10,535 nucleotides of DNA from CAJYAN01 sp046484825 (GTDB lineage: Bacteria; Pseudomonadota; Gammaproteobacteria; UBA6429; Thiohalophilaceae): the NCBI GenBank assembly GCA_046484825.1, contig JAWOIE010000211.1, positions 1 to 10,535 of the forward strand. Reading direction: 5' to 3'. Both the position numbers and the translations under genes were made by a program. This document shows positions 1-6,814 of the stretch, piece by piece (positions within the stretch are counted from its first letter, which is position 1; each line of letters opens with the position of its first letter). The notes below the pieces were generated by a model. It had not been told where the DNA came from. It saw only the letters and a list, made by a program, of their open reading frames with translations, and made no database searches.

Positions 1-190
1 GGACGACCTGATGAATTACTTCCGGATACCTATCCACAATGGCACCGTGGAGGGGTTAAATAACAAGGCAAAGGTGATCAGCCATAAGGCATATGGATTC
101 CGGACCGCAAAGAGCTATATCCGGAACCTGTACCACTGCATGGCCGAGCTACCTTTGCCGAAAACCGTGCATACATTTACGTGACGAACC
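1..190 (+). mobile_element. Right end of an ISL3-family insertion sequence (partial)
   Basis: The window opens inside an ISL3-like transposase gene whose stop codon is at 182-184. The last bases, ending in GTGACGAACC at 190, look like the terminal inverted repeat: read inward from the end it starts GGTTCGTCACGTAAATG, resembling the GGTTCTTC-type ends I know from this family. The transposase stop lies inside this presumed repeat. The left end of the element is outside the window, so the boundary at 190 and the 8-bp target duplication that would follow it (AATAAATA, 191-198) are inferred, not demonstrated. Confidence 0.7.
2..184 (+). CDS. ISL3-family transposase, C-terminal fragment
   Basis: This is an open frame entering from the left edge and ending at TGA 182-184, giving about 60 residues of a transposase C-terminus. 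It reads DDLMNYFRIPIHNGTVEGLN, followed by a stretch including NKAKVISHKAYGFR and ending LPLPKTVHTFT. The N-G-T-V-E-G-x-N-N-x-x-K-x-x-x-x-x-A-Y-G-F-R pattern is the conserved end of the DDE domain of ISL3-type transposases (Pfam DDE_Tnp_ISL3), including the E of the catalytic DDE triad in VEGLNN. It cuts and rejoins the ends of the insertion sequence. The gene is cut by the window edge, so it cannot be said whether the element is intact. It points toward the acyltransferase gene, which starts 14 bp after its stop. Confidence 0.85.
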   Translation, partial: DDLMNYFRIPIHNGTVEGLNNKAKVISHKAYGFRTAKSYIRNLYHCMAELPLPKTVHTFT

Positions 191-197
191 AATAAAT

Positions 198-1157
198 ATG
201 AAACCATTGCCTTTAAATGTTAGTGATACTCCACCAGAAGACTGGAATACACTGTGTCTCACGTTTGGTTACATTTTTTATCATCCGGAGTGGCATACCG
301 TATTAAACGTAGGGTTCGCTGCTAGAACAGTTTATGTTCGGCAAATTAAAAGTAAAACATATTTTTCCATAAGTATATTCAAGGTGGGCCCATTCAGGAT
401 AGGTTATCTTGGATTCCCTGTCGGAGGTGCTCTTGCTGGAGAGCTTAACGAGTCACTGCTGCTATCGTTGAAGAATAGTGGTCTTACTCTGGATATACTT
501 CGTGTTTCGGTCAGTGCTTTCAGCAAGCCACTGGAATTAACAGCTAACTGTTTTTCAAGCCCGGAAACAGCTGTTGTCGATTTGGAAAAGTGGAGCTTGA
601 AATTTTGTCCGAAGTTACGGCGTGGTTTGAAAAAGGCTCATAAAAACAACGTTATTTTCCATGATTTGATGAGTGATAAATATGCCAGTGAATTATACGA
701 AATGTATCGTTTAACAGTATTGACCCACGGTGGCCAAGTTAAATACACGCGCGAATATTTTTCTGCGCTATTAAATCTTGCACAACGAAGCGATCGAGTA
801 CGGTGCATTGGCGGGTTTTTTGGAAATGAAATGTGTGGTTTTGTTGTCGCCGTTCTTGATGCGAAGACGGGCTATTACTTGCACGGTGCAACCGACAAAG
901 GCGGGAAAGGTTTGGGTATATCAGATTTATTAATACATGAGGCTATACAATGGGCGCAAAAGGAGGGCATGACAGGTTTCAACTTGATGTCTTCTCCAGT
1001 GACTCAGCCAGGGCTGGTGAGGTATAAGGAAAAATTTGGCGCTGTGACAAGGCAGCATAAAACCTATGAGTTAACACTGTCTCCACTGCGTGCTGGTGTT
1101 TTCAAGTTAGCTCTGTGGATGTATTACAAGATCAAAGGTACGTTTCATTTACGCTGA
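198..1157 (+). CDS. FemAB/GNAT-fold acyltransferase (GNAT_6-like)
   Basis: A 319-residue protein of the FemAB-like/GNAT acetyltransferase_6 group, which transfers acyl or aminoacyl groups in cell-wall, exopolysaccharide or glycan pathways. The N-terminal half begins with the family's usual IFYHPEWHTVL opening (residues 26-36). The second half is the GNAT-like domain: basic RRGLKKAHKNN (141-151), a GGFFGNEMCGFVVAV strand pair (195-209), LHGATDKGGKGLGISDLL (218-235) and GLVRYKEKFGA near 262-272. It is probably cytosolic; no signal peptide is seen. I chose ATG 198 because upstream codons in the frame lie inside the transposase gene and do not look like protein. ATG 198 has no Shine-Dalgarno and lies only 7 bp past the presumed IS end, so native leader or a few N-terminal codons may be lost. 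It is convergent with, and overlaps by 9 bp, the flippase-like gene. Substrate unknown; a role in glycan acylation is inferred from neighbours. Confidence 0.8.
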   Translation: MKPLPLNVSDTPPEDWNTLCLTFGYIFYHPEWHTVLNVGFAARTVYVRQIKSKTYFSISIFKVGPFRIGYLGFPVGGALAGELNESLLLSLKNSGLTLDILRVSVSAFSKPLELTANCFSSPETAVVDLEKWSLKFCPKLRRGLKKAHKNNVIFHDLMSDKYASELYEMYRLTVLTHGGQVKYTREYFSALLNLAQRSDRVRCIGGFFGNEMCGFVVAVLDAKTGYYLHGATDKGGKGLGISDLLIHEAIQWAQKEGMTGFNLMSSPVTQPGLVRYKEKFGAVTRQHKTYELTLSPLRAGVFKLALWMYYKIKGTFHLR

Positions 1158-2033
1158 TGACGCATTATTGTTGTCTCCTCTTTTAGCCGCCCACTCGAAT
1201 ATAGCCCATAAAGCCCCGTACACTGTCAACCTCAGAATTAGAAGGAGAGAGCTCGCTATAATCCCTACCGAGATGGGTAGAGTTACGTATGGTGAGATAA
1301 CGCCTATAACCACCTCTCTGACTCCAATATTTCCCGGCGTGATCGATACTTGAGCCAATGCATTTAGTACAACAGCAAAATGTGAAACCTCTATAAGACT
1401 CAATTCGTAACCAAGCCCCCTCAATAAACAGTAAAATGCTGTTACTGTGCATATGTATAATCCCAGTGCGATAAGTATCAGTGTGGGAATACAACTTGCG
1501 TAACGTACTGCTAAAAGTTGTGGTATGTAAAGGCTCACACAAAAGCTGGCAATCAACATGATGGCGCTGTAGCCCCATGGAAAAATCAGCCATATGAGCG
1601 CAATTATACTAATATAAATCGAAACTAATGAAGCAATAAAAAAGAAATACAAAAAATTCTGCCAACTTACGGCATAATGTCGCATCAAGTTGTGTAATAG
1701 CAGGATTGTTCCGGTGCGGCCGGGAAAAACGGTGTTAAAAAAGCCTCTTCTAGCATTAAATAGTGCCGGATAGAACCAGTGAGGACTTTTATTGTGAGCT
1801 TTGAGAAATATAGTTACTTGCCAAAGCTGAAATATGAACATAACAAAAATCACGGCTAAGCTAAGAAGTAACCACTGAAGTTGTAGTTCCCAAAGTTCAC
1901 TTGGTGCATGCCATAAGCCGTAACTTATAGCGATAATGAAGAGGCTGTAACCCATAGGGGCTTTTATCATGTTCCATACTTGAATGAACGGTATACAAAG
2001 CTCTTTAGTCTTGATTAATATAGAATTTTTCAT
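1149..2033 (-). CDS. LPG_synthase_TM / UPF0104-type flippase-like membrane protein
   Basis: A 294-residue, very hydrophobic inner-membrane protein with roughly seven predicted transmembrane segments (about 28-41, 53-75, 125-150, 153-173, 183-203, 214-230, 240-285). Two signatures of the lysylphosphatidylglycerol synthase transmembrane/flippase-like family (PF03706) are visible: FPGRTG at 103-108 and ITPGNIGVRE at 231-240. The soluble aminoacyl-transfer domain of MprF is absent, so it is not an LPG synthase. Stand-alone members (for example archaeal AglD-related proteins) are thought to handle lipid-linked sugars. It is the last gene of the minus-strand run, and its start overlaps the sulfotransferase end by 29 bp, suggesting translational coupling. 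ATG 2033 lacks a clear ribosome site; ATG 1970 (MIKAPMGYS) is an alternative just before the first membrane segment. Flipping a polyprenyl-phosphate sugar for the GT-C enzyme upstream is my inference. Confidence 0.82.
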   Translation of the reverse strand: MKNSILIKTKELCIPFIQVWNMIKAPMGYSLFIIAISYGLWHAPSELWELQLQWLLLSLAVIFVMFIFQLWQVTIFLKAHNKSPHWFYPALFNARRGFFNTVFPGRTGTILLLHNLMRHYAVSWQNFLYFFFIASLVSIYISIIALIWLIFPWGYSAIMLIASFCVSLYIPQLLAVRYASCIPTLILIALGLYICTVTAFYCLLRGLGYELSLIEVSHFAVVLNALAQVSITPGNIGVREVVIGVISPYVTLPISVGIIASSLLLILRLTVYGALWAIFEWAAKRGDNNNASSA

Positions 2034-2964
2034 TTAATGCCATAAATTCTTCACGGACTAACCGAAGTTGGGGCTGATCGATCCTCAATTCAGATGATGC
2101 ATGAAATGCTTGAGGTATTTTGCTGTTTCTAGGATATGCAGTATAGCCTAAGGGTTTTAACCATGTCTGAATACGATGGAGGCTACTATGAGGGTCTTCG
2201 CATAAGTCGGTGTAATTAATTTCTAGTACGCGGTTTTGTGCAAAATGCTCTAAATCCCTCAAAGGAATTGCCTCAGAGTAGAAGACTTGCCGGGTTACCT
2301 GTTGCCATAGAGGTAGATTAAGCCATTCGCGGTAGTGTGGCGGCTTTACTGACCACCACTGTTGACCGTCATGTTGCATTCTGCCACGAAGCAATGACTG
2401 GAATACCATCATAGGATCACGTCGTACAAATAAAAACCTCGCTTCTGGTAGGATGCGGGCTATAACACCAGCGGAGATGCCAATGTAAAGGTTCTTGAAT
2501 ACCCAGGGACGATTTGTGATTGCGGCCAGTGAGTCAAGGCAATTACGTAAGTCTGTATACGAGTCAGTGTCTAATTGATACGGGCTGTGGTAATGGCCCA
2601 TAGTCGCATTTTCCGGGAACCACTGGTACCAGAAATGAGCATGTTCACTTGGTGAAAAAAGGCCTTTCACTGAACCGTAGTTAGATGTGAAAATCGGTTT
2701 TGGTCGACCAAGAATGGGTTTCAGTAAGCGGGTTATAAGATTGCTGGCTCCATGAGCATATGCCAAAGGAGCGGTCATATATGCAACATTAAAGTGTTGT
2801 GCCACTAACTGATACAGCAGTGTTGTGCCTGAACGCGGTGGCCCGACAATGAAAAGTGGTTGTGGAATACCTGGTACCGCTGTTTTTGCGAAATACTTAT
2901 CGATAGGATGTATGCCGCGATTAAGTCCCAATAATGCATTGCGTATCATTGGATTAAGCTGCAT
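2005..2964 (-). CDS. Sulfotransferase family protein (PAPS-dependent)
   Basis: A cytosolic 319-residue sulfotransferase (Sulfotransferase_3-like) expected to move sulfate from PAPS to a hydroxyl or amino group of a small molecule, lipid or glycan. The 5'-phosphosulfate loop is clear: FIVGPPRSGTTLL, with PPRSGTT at about residues 42-48. The 3'-phosphate-binding element LFVRRDPMMVFQSLLRGR follows at about 178-195, with Arg and Ser in the usual places. Length is normal for the family, so it looks intact. Start choice: ATG 2964 has GGTG 5-8 bases upstream and overlaps the aminotransferase end by 11 bp; TTG 2973 and ATG 2949 are alternatives. The tight overlaps with both neighbours place it in one operon with an aminosugar-type aminotransferase and a flippase-like protein, suggesting a glycan or lipid-linked sugar as acceptor. 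The acceptor cannot be read from the sequence. Confidence 0.87.
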   Translation of the reverse strand: MQLNPMIRNALLGLNRGIHPIDKYFAKTAVPGIPQPLFIVGPPRSGTTLLYQLVAQHFNVAYMTAPLAYAHGASNLITRLLKPILGRPKPIFTSNYGSVKGLFSPSEHAHFWYQWFPENATMGHYHSPYQLDTDSYTDLRNCLDSLAAITNRPWVFKNLYIGISAGVIARILPEARFLFVRRDPMMVFQSLLRGRMQHDGQQWWSVKPPHYREWLNLPLWQQVTRQVFYSEAIPLRDLEHFAQNRVLEINYTDLCEDPHSSLHRIQTWLKPLGYTAYPRNSKIPQAFHASSELRIDQPQLRLVREEFMALNEKFYINQD

Positions 2965-4141
2965 TGGCACCAAGAATTCGGGTTACAGCGGTTATTACAT
3001 CGCTGACATCATCATCAGTCAATTTTGGTGAGATAGGCAGGGTTACCGTCTGGCGCCCAATATTCATGGCCTTAGGGTAGTCATGTGGCTTCCAGTCAAA
3101 GCGTTTCTGATAGACTGGATGCTCAGGAATGCTCAAATAATGTACACCGACACCAATACCATGGCGAGTCATTTCATCAAGAAATTGATCACGACTAATA
3201 CCGCACTTGGTTTGATCGATAAGGAGTGTATAAAGGTGGTAGGCATGCCTTGTCTGATGTTCTGGTTCTTGCGGTCCCGTAATAGGAAGATTAGCAAAAG
3301 CCTGCTGATACTGCTGCCAGATCTGTTGCCGTCTTAACCATGCCGTTTCTACTCGGGATAGTTGATGAATGCCAATAGCAGCCTGTAAATCCATCATATT
3401 GTACTTAAAACCGCATTCTACAACCTGATAATGTTTGAATCCTGAGTCACCAAAGCGGTGCCATGCATCCTTACTCATGCCGTGTAAAGAAAGTACCTTT
3501 ACTTTCTCGATATCATTCTCGTTTCTGGCTAATACCATGCCCCCCTCACCGGTCACTACATTTTTTGTCACATAAAAACTGAAGCATCCGAAATGTCCGA
3601 AGGTCCCTGCTTTTTTTCCCTTGTATTCGGTTTCGATAGCATGAGCACAATCTTCAATAAGCATCAGGCCGTACTTTTTGGTCAGTGCTGTAATTGCATC
3701 CATATTGCATGGACGACCTGCAAAGTGCACTAGTAAAATGGCTTTGGTGCGAGGCGTTATGGCAGCCTCTACTGCAATTGGATCAATGTTGAAACTGGAC
3801 TCTTCTACATCGGCAAGAACTGGTGTTAACCCGGCATGGATGATCGCGTTAACTGTGGCACAGAAGGTCATTGGTGTTGTGATGACTTCATCGCCAGGCT
3901 GTAAGCCAGCCGCAATCATGCTGACATGTAACGCAGCCGTGCAGGAATTAAGTGCGGCAGCATGCGTTGTTGTTAGCCCCTTGTAAGCGGCGAAATCCTG
4001 TTCGAATTTTGCTACTTTTGGGCCGGTTCCTAGCCAGCCGCTGCGCATGGTTGCAACAACCTCCTCTACCTCCGACTCATCAATATGAGGGGCGCCGAAA
4101 GTTAGAAATGGTTTACCGTATCTTACAGAATCTTTGTCCAT
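2954..4141 (-). CDS. DegT/DnrJ/EryC1/StrS family PLP-dependent sugar aminotransferase
   Basis: A 395-residue fold-type I aminotransferase that transfers an amino group, usually from glutamate, to a keto-sugar nucleotide. Visible family marks: APHIDESEVEEV and SGWLGTGPKV near the N-terminus, the substrate loop LNSCTAALH (about 64-72), the PLP-nitrogen aspartate in IEDCAHA (D164), and the Schiff-base lysine in FSFYVTKNVVTGEGG (K193). ArnB, PseC and many glycan-cluster enzymes share this layout, and HFAGRPCNMDAI resembles the ArnB/PseC-like subgroup, but I cannot assign the exact sugar or position. ATG 4141 is chosen; an in-frame TTG at 4153 would add four residues (LSVI) and neither has a good Shine-Dalgarno. 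It lies 59 bp after the GT-C glycosyltransferase stop and overlaps the sulfotransferase, consistent with one minus-strand transcript. Confidence 0.92.
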   Translation of the reverse strand: MDKDSVRYGKPFLTFGAPHIDESEVEEVVATMRSGWLGTGPKVAKFEQDFAAYKGLTTTHAAALNSCTAALHVSMIAAGLQPGDEVITTPMTFCATVNAIIHAGLTPVLADVEESSFNIDPIAVEAAITPRTKAILLVHFAGRPCNMDAITALTKKYGLMLIEDCAHAIETEYKGKKAGTFGHFGCFSFYVTKNVVTGEGGMVLARNENDIEKVKVLSLHGMSKDAWHRFGDSGFKHYQVVECGFKYNMMDLQAAIGIHQLSRVETAWLRRQQIWQQYQQAFANLPITGPQEPEHQTRHAYHLYTLLIDQTKCGISRDQFLDEMTRHGIGVGVHYLSIPEHPVYQKRFDWKPHDYPKAMNIGRQTVTLPISPKLTDDDVSDVITAVTRILGANAA

Positions 4142-4200
4142 GATAACGCTCAATTAGTGGATGCGGTTCTGTGCAATGAGTGGCTTAGCCCGAAAATACT

Positions 4201-6177
4201 TCATTGACTGACATAGCCTGTGCCAAGGTTTGATTCGATGTGAGACTCTCGGGCTGTTATTTCCTCATGCCTTGAGGGTGCAAATGTTTTTCTATTTTCA
4301 TCTGCCTGTTTCGCGAGAGGCAGGCGTTCTCTTGCCTGCTCAAATAGTCCCGCTGAAATAAGAAGATCGATTTGGTGAAGAAGGCTGTCGACTGTTGGTT
4401 GAGCGCGATAAAGTTTTTCCAGAGCTGTAATTGCTCCAGCCAGGTTTCGTTCATGAATCATGAGGTCTGATTCGGCGTCAGCCAGTTGCGCCATGAGTTT
4501 GCGCGCTTTTTGTGCGTACTGACTATTCTGCATAAGCAGAATCAGACGGTGGAGCTCACTTGGATCATCAATCCCGCAATTGCCACTAACATAAGATTCG
4601 GTAAGTTTTTGAATTGCAGAGCCTGATGAAAAGTCTGCTATGTGCGGCTTATTCTCTATTTTTATGTTTAGCGCCGATAATTCTTGCGTAACCTTGGCAG
4701 GGTCTTGGCAGGCAGCCTCAATGAGATAGATGCGAGGAGTCATGTGTTCCGGAAATCGCTCGATGACGTAGGATATAAATGCGTACTTTTTCTCTGTTTC
4801 CGCGTGCTTATTGATGACATAGAAATAATAGAGCAGATTTGCCCTGAGTGAGTCGGGCTGCGTCTGAATGGCATTTGTATAAAAGATATATGATGAACGC
4901 CACTGCTTGGCAAGGTACTGCGATGAAAACAGTGCAAGTAATACTAACATAGCCGAAATGAACACGGAGCCCCTATTTGCGAGGAGCTTGTGACTACTTG
5001 TGGTTGCTTGAAACATATTGCCTAGATAGTAGGCTAACGCCACAATTACCCCCAACATGGGCAGGTAGTTACGATGCTCAAAGTACAGCTCCAGTGGCAG
5101 GATTGTCGATTCCACGCTGTGCCCGACAAAAAACCAGAGGATGGCGAACGTGAGCATGGGGTGACTCTTTCTTGCGCCAATGGCCAGACCTAACAGCGCA
5201 AAGACGGAAGTGATGGACAAGGCGACAACAACACCATTTTCCAGGTAGCTAATGGCGTTGTCGTGGAACAGTGAGATGCCAAATGGCCTGGGAAGGATGA
5301 TTCTGGACAGGTAATCAAACAGGATGACCGGTTCTACCAGTAAACGCTCCAGCAGGGAGAAGTCACGATATTCATAACTTTTGGAAAATTGCGGCCATTT
5401 ACTGATGATGTAGACGGTAAAGGTGAAGACGATAGCGCCTAGCGCGATCTTCTGTACTTTTCGAACTCCTCTCGATAAGGGAGGGAGTTTGCTGCCGAAG
5501 GCAAATTCAATGACAGCGATGTAAAGTGGCAACAAGGCGGCATTTTCCTTGGCCAGAACACCCGCCAGCGTAAAGAAACCCACACTGGCAAACAGCAGGG
5601 CTAGCGCTTTTCTCTCCCCCACGGTATTAATTCGGGTGCGCAGGTAAAGGTAGCTGTAGAGCCCCATGGCGACAAACAGCGAGAAAAGGATGGTCATTCG
5701 CTGCACAATGTAGAGCACGGTAGTGGAGTTCATTGGGTGCAATAGCCACAGCGCCATTACAAACAGGGAAAGCCCACTTACGAACCCTTTGTTTTCTACC
5801 GCTAATCCCAGCAGCTTGCGGCTGATGAGAAAGATGAATACACCGGTCAGCAGGTGTAAAAGAATGTTGGTATATCTGAATGAGGAGGGCGTGCCGGGCC
5901 ATTGATTGTCATCGATCAGGAAGGAGAGCAAGGCCAACGGCCTGCCGCCGGGGCCAGTATCCCCACTGAAGGCATAACGGACAAGATTTTCAAGTGAATC
6001 CACGCCACCATGATTGGCCATGGGCGACAATGTCGGTGCATCATCCAGAGTGAAGAAGTTGCCCTCCAGAGCCGGTTGGTAGGTAAGGAAGGTGATAACA
6101 AGGGTAAATACAAGCGCTAGCGCAATTACCCACTGGCTTTTTCCGCTGAGGCTTGCGTTTTTATCGAACTTCAACAT
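4201..6177 (-). CDS. TMTC-like GT-C membrane glycosyltransferase with periplasmic helical repeats
   Basis: A 658-residue inner-membrane protein. Residues 15-420 hold about ten hydrophobic segments and the marks of bacterial TMTC/GT-C proteins: first periplasmic loop NFFTLDDAPTLS with the acidic pair D45-D46, RPLALLSF (79-86), LHPMNSTTVLYIVQRMT (136-152) and ESTILPLELYFEHRNYLPMLG (356-376). Residues ~425-658 are soluble, helix-rich and TPR-like (QPDSLRANLLYYF at about 451). GT-C enzymes take sugar from a polyprenyl-phosphate carrier and add it to protein or glycan on the outer face of the inner membrane; the acidic pair is the expected catalytic/metal site. It begins 125 bp after the pilin stop, so the pilin is the obvious candidate acceptor, by analogy with Pseudomonas genes beside pilA (TfpO, TfpW). 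That link is inference. A terminator separates it from pilA, so it needs read-through or its own weak promoter. Alternative: glycosyltransferase for another surface glycan. Confidence 0.85.
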   Translation of the reverse strand: MLKFDKNASLSGKSQWVIALALVFTLVITFLTYQPALEGNFFTLDDAPTLSPMANHGGVDSLENLVRYAFSGDTGPGGRPLALLSFLIDDNQWPGTPSSFRYTNILLHLLTGVFIFLISRKLLGLAVENKGFVSGLSLFVMALWLLHPMNSTTVLYIVQRMTILFSLFVAMGLYSYLYLRTRINTVGERKALALLFASVGFFTLAGVLAKENAALLPLYIAVIEFAFGSKLPPLSRGVRKVQKIALGAIVFTFTVYIISKWPQFSKSYEYRDFSLLERLLVEPVILFDYLSRIILPRPFGISLFHDNAISYLENGVVVALSITSVFALLGLAIGARKSHPMLTFAILWFFVGHSVESTILPLELYFEHRNYLPMLGVIVALAYYLGNMFQATTSSHKLLANRGSVFISAMLVLLALFSSQYLAKQWRSSYIFYTNAIQTQPDSLRANLLYYFYVINKHAETEKKYAFISYVIERFPEHMTPRIYLIEAACQDPAKVTQELSALNIKIENKPHIADFSSGSAIQKLTESYVSGNCGIDDPSELHRLILLMQNSQYAQKARKLMAQLADAESDLMIHERNLAGAITALEKLYRAQPTVDSLLHQIDLLISAGLFEQARERLPLAKQADENRKTFAPSRHEEITARESHIESNLGTGYVSQ

Positions 6178-6251
6178 GCTGGATTACACACCATTTGTTT
6201 GGCTGTTTGAGTTAAATAAAGCGTTGAGTAGCGTAATAAGCAATTTATCAC
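6178..6251 (-). promoter_or_regulatory. Leader of the glycosylation-type operon (no strong promoter seen)
   Basis: This AT-rich spacer lies between the pilA terminator and the GT-C gene. On the minus strand I see TTGCTT followed after about 17-18 bases by TTTATTTAA, at best a weak sigma-70-like pair, and no good Shine-Dalgarno before ATG 6177 (GGTG is about 14 bases away). Expression could come from this weak promoter or from read-through of the pilA terminator. Confidence 0.25.
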
Positions 6252-6280
6252 AAAAAAAGGCCTCCACTAAGGGAGGCCTT
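6252..6280 (-). terminator. Rho-independent terminator after pilA
   Basis: On the minus strand a perfect 9-bp stem AAGGCCTCC / GGAGGCCTT with a 6-base loop is followed directly by seven T residues (the A-run 6252-6258 on the plus strand). It lies 23 bases after the pilin stop codon and should end most pilA transcripts, keeping the abundant pilin message separate from the downstream glycosyltransferase operon. The plus-strand reading has only a broken T-run, so the minus-strand orientation is the meaningful one. Confidence 0.9.
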
Positions 6281-6302
6281 CTTCTACCCGATAGTCCGGG
6301 GA

Positions 6303-6728
6303 TTAACGGCAGTTAGCAGGCAGGTATTTGCCATCTACGGTGCCGGTATCACAGGTCCACTGTACGCCGGTAGAGGTACCAGTACCCACGAACACGACGG
6401 TGCCGGTTGCCGGGTTCAGGTTCTGGATGGTGTAGGTAACGGTGGCTGTAGTGGTGGTAGCGCTATAGCCAATTGCGGATACATAGGTGCTCTGCGCAGG
6501 GTTGGTGTTGACACCAGCGGTGTCAGCATCAGCAGCCATTTCGTTCATGCTGATGTAGTACTCGGAGGCGCTGGTCTTGGCTGCAGCACCCATGGTCATG
6601 ATTTCTGACATCTTGGCGCGGATGGTGTAGTCCTGGTAGGCCGGTACAGCGATGGCGGCCAGGATGCCGATGATCGCAACAACGATCATCAATTCGATAA
6701 GGGTAAAGCCCTGTTGTACTTTTTTCAT
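6303..6728 (-). CDS. pilA: Type IVa major pilin precursor
   Basis: A 141-residue prepilin, the repeating subunit of the type IV pilus used for twitching, adhesion or DNA uptake. The short basic leader MKKVQQG is followed by FTLIELMIVVAIIGILAAIA. Prepilin peptidase (PilD) would cut between G7 and F8, and glutamate 5 of the mature protein (E12) is present for assembly. The hydrophobic helix is followed by AVPAYQDYTIRAKMSE, then a Thr/Ser-rich globular domain (TTTTATVTYT at 91-100). C126 and C140 near the end would form the D-region disulfide loop (QWTCDTG...PANCR). GGAG lies 7 bases before ATG 6728, and the length is typical. Expression is expected from the sigma-54 promoter at 6815-6831 under PilR, with a terminator after the stop. 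The numerous surface Thr/Ser residues are possible O-glycosylation sites, an inference. A minor pilin is less likely given promoter, terminator and length. Confidence 0.95.
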   Translation of the reverse strand: MKKVQQGFTLIELMIVVAIIGILAAIAVPAYQDYTIRAKMSEIMTMGAAAKTSASEYYISMNEMAADADTAGVNTNPAQSTYVSAIGYSATTTTATVTYTIQNLNPATGTVVFVGTGTSTGVQWTCDTGTVDGKYLPANCR

Positions 6729-6814
6729 TGGATTACTCCAGTTGGTTGGTGTGGTTATGCTTGATGCCCCTCAAGATGCCTCTGAGCTTTTCCGGGCATT
6801 TCAATAGTACCTTT

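Noticed and set aside
93..197. N-terminal extension of the acyltransferase by 35 codons
   Set aside because: These codons overlap the transposase gene in another frame and do not resemble the family's N-terminus.
6755..6790. Imperfect GATGCC repeats and a 5-bp stem in the pilA leader
   Set aside because: Too short and imperfect to call a riboswitch or regulatory hairpin.
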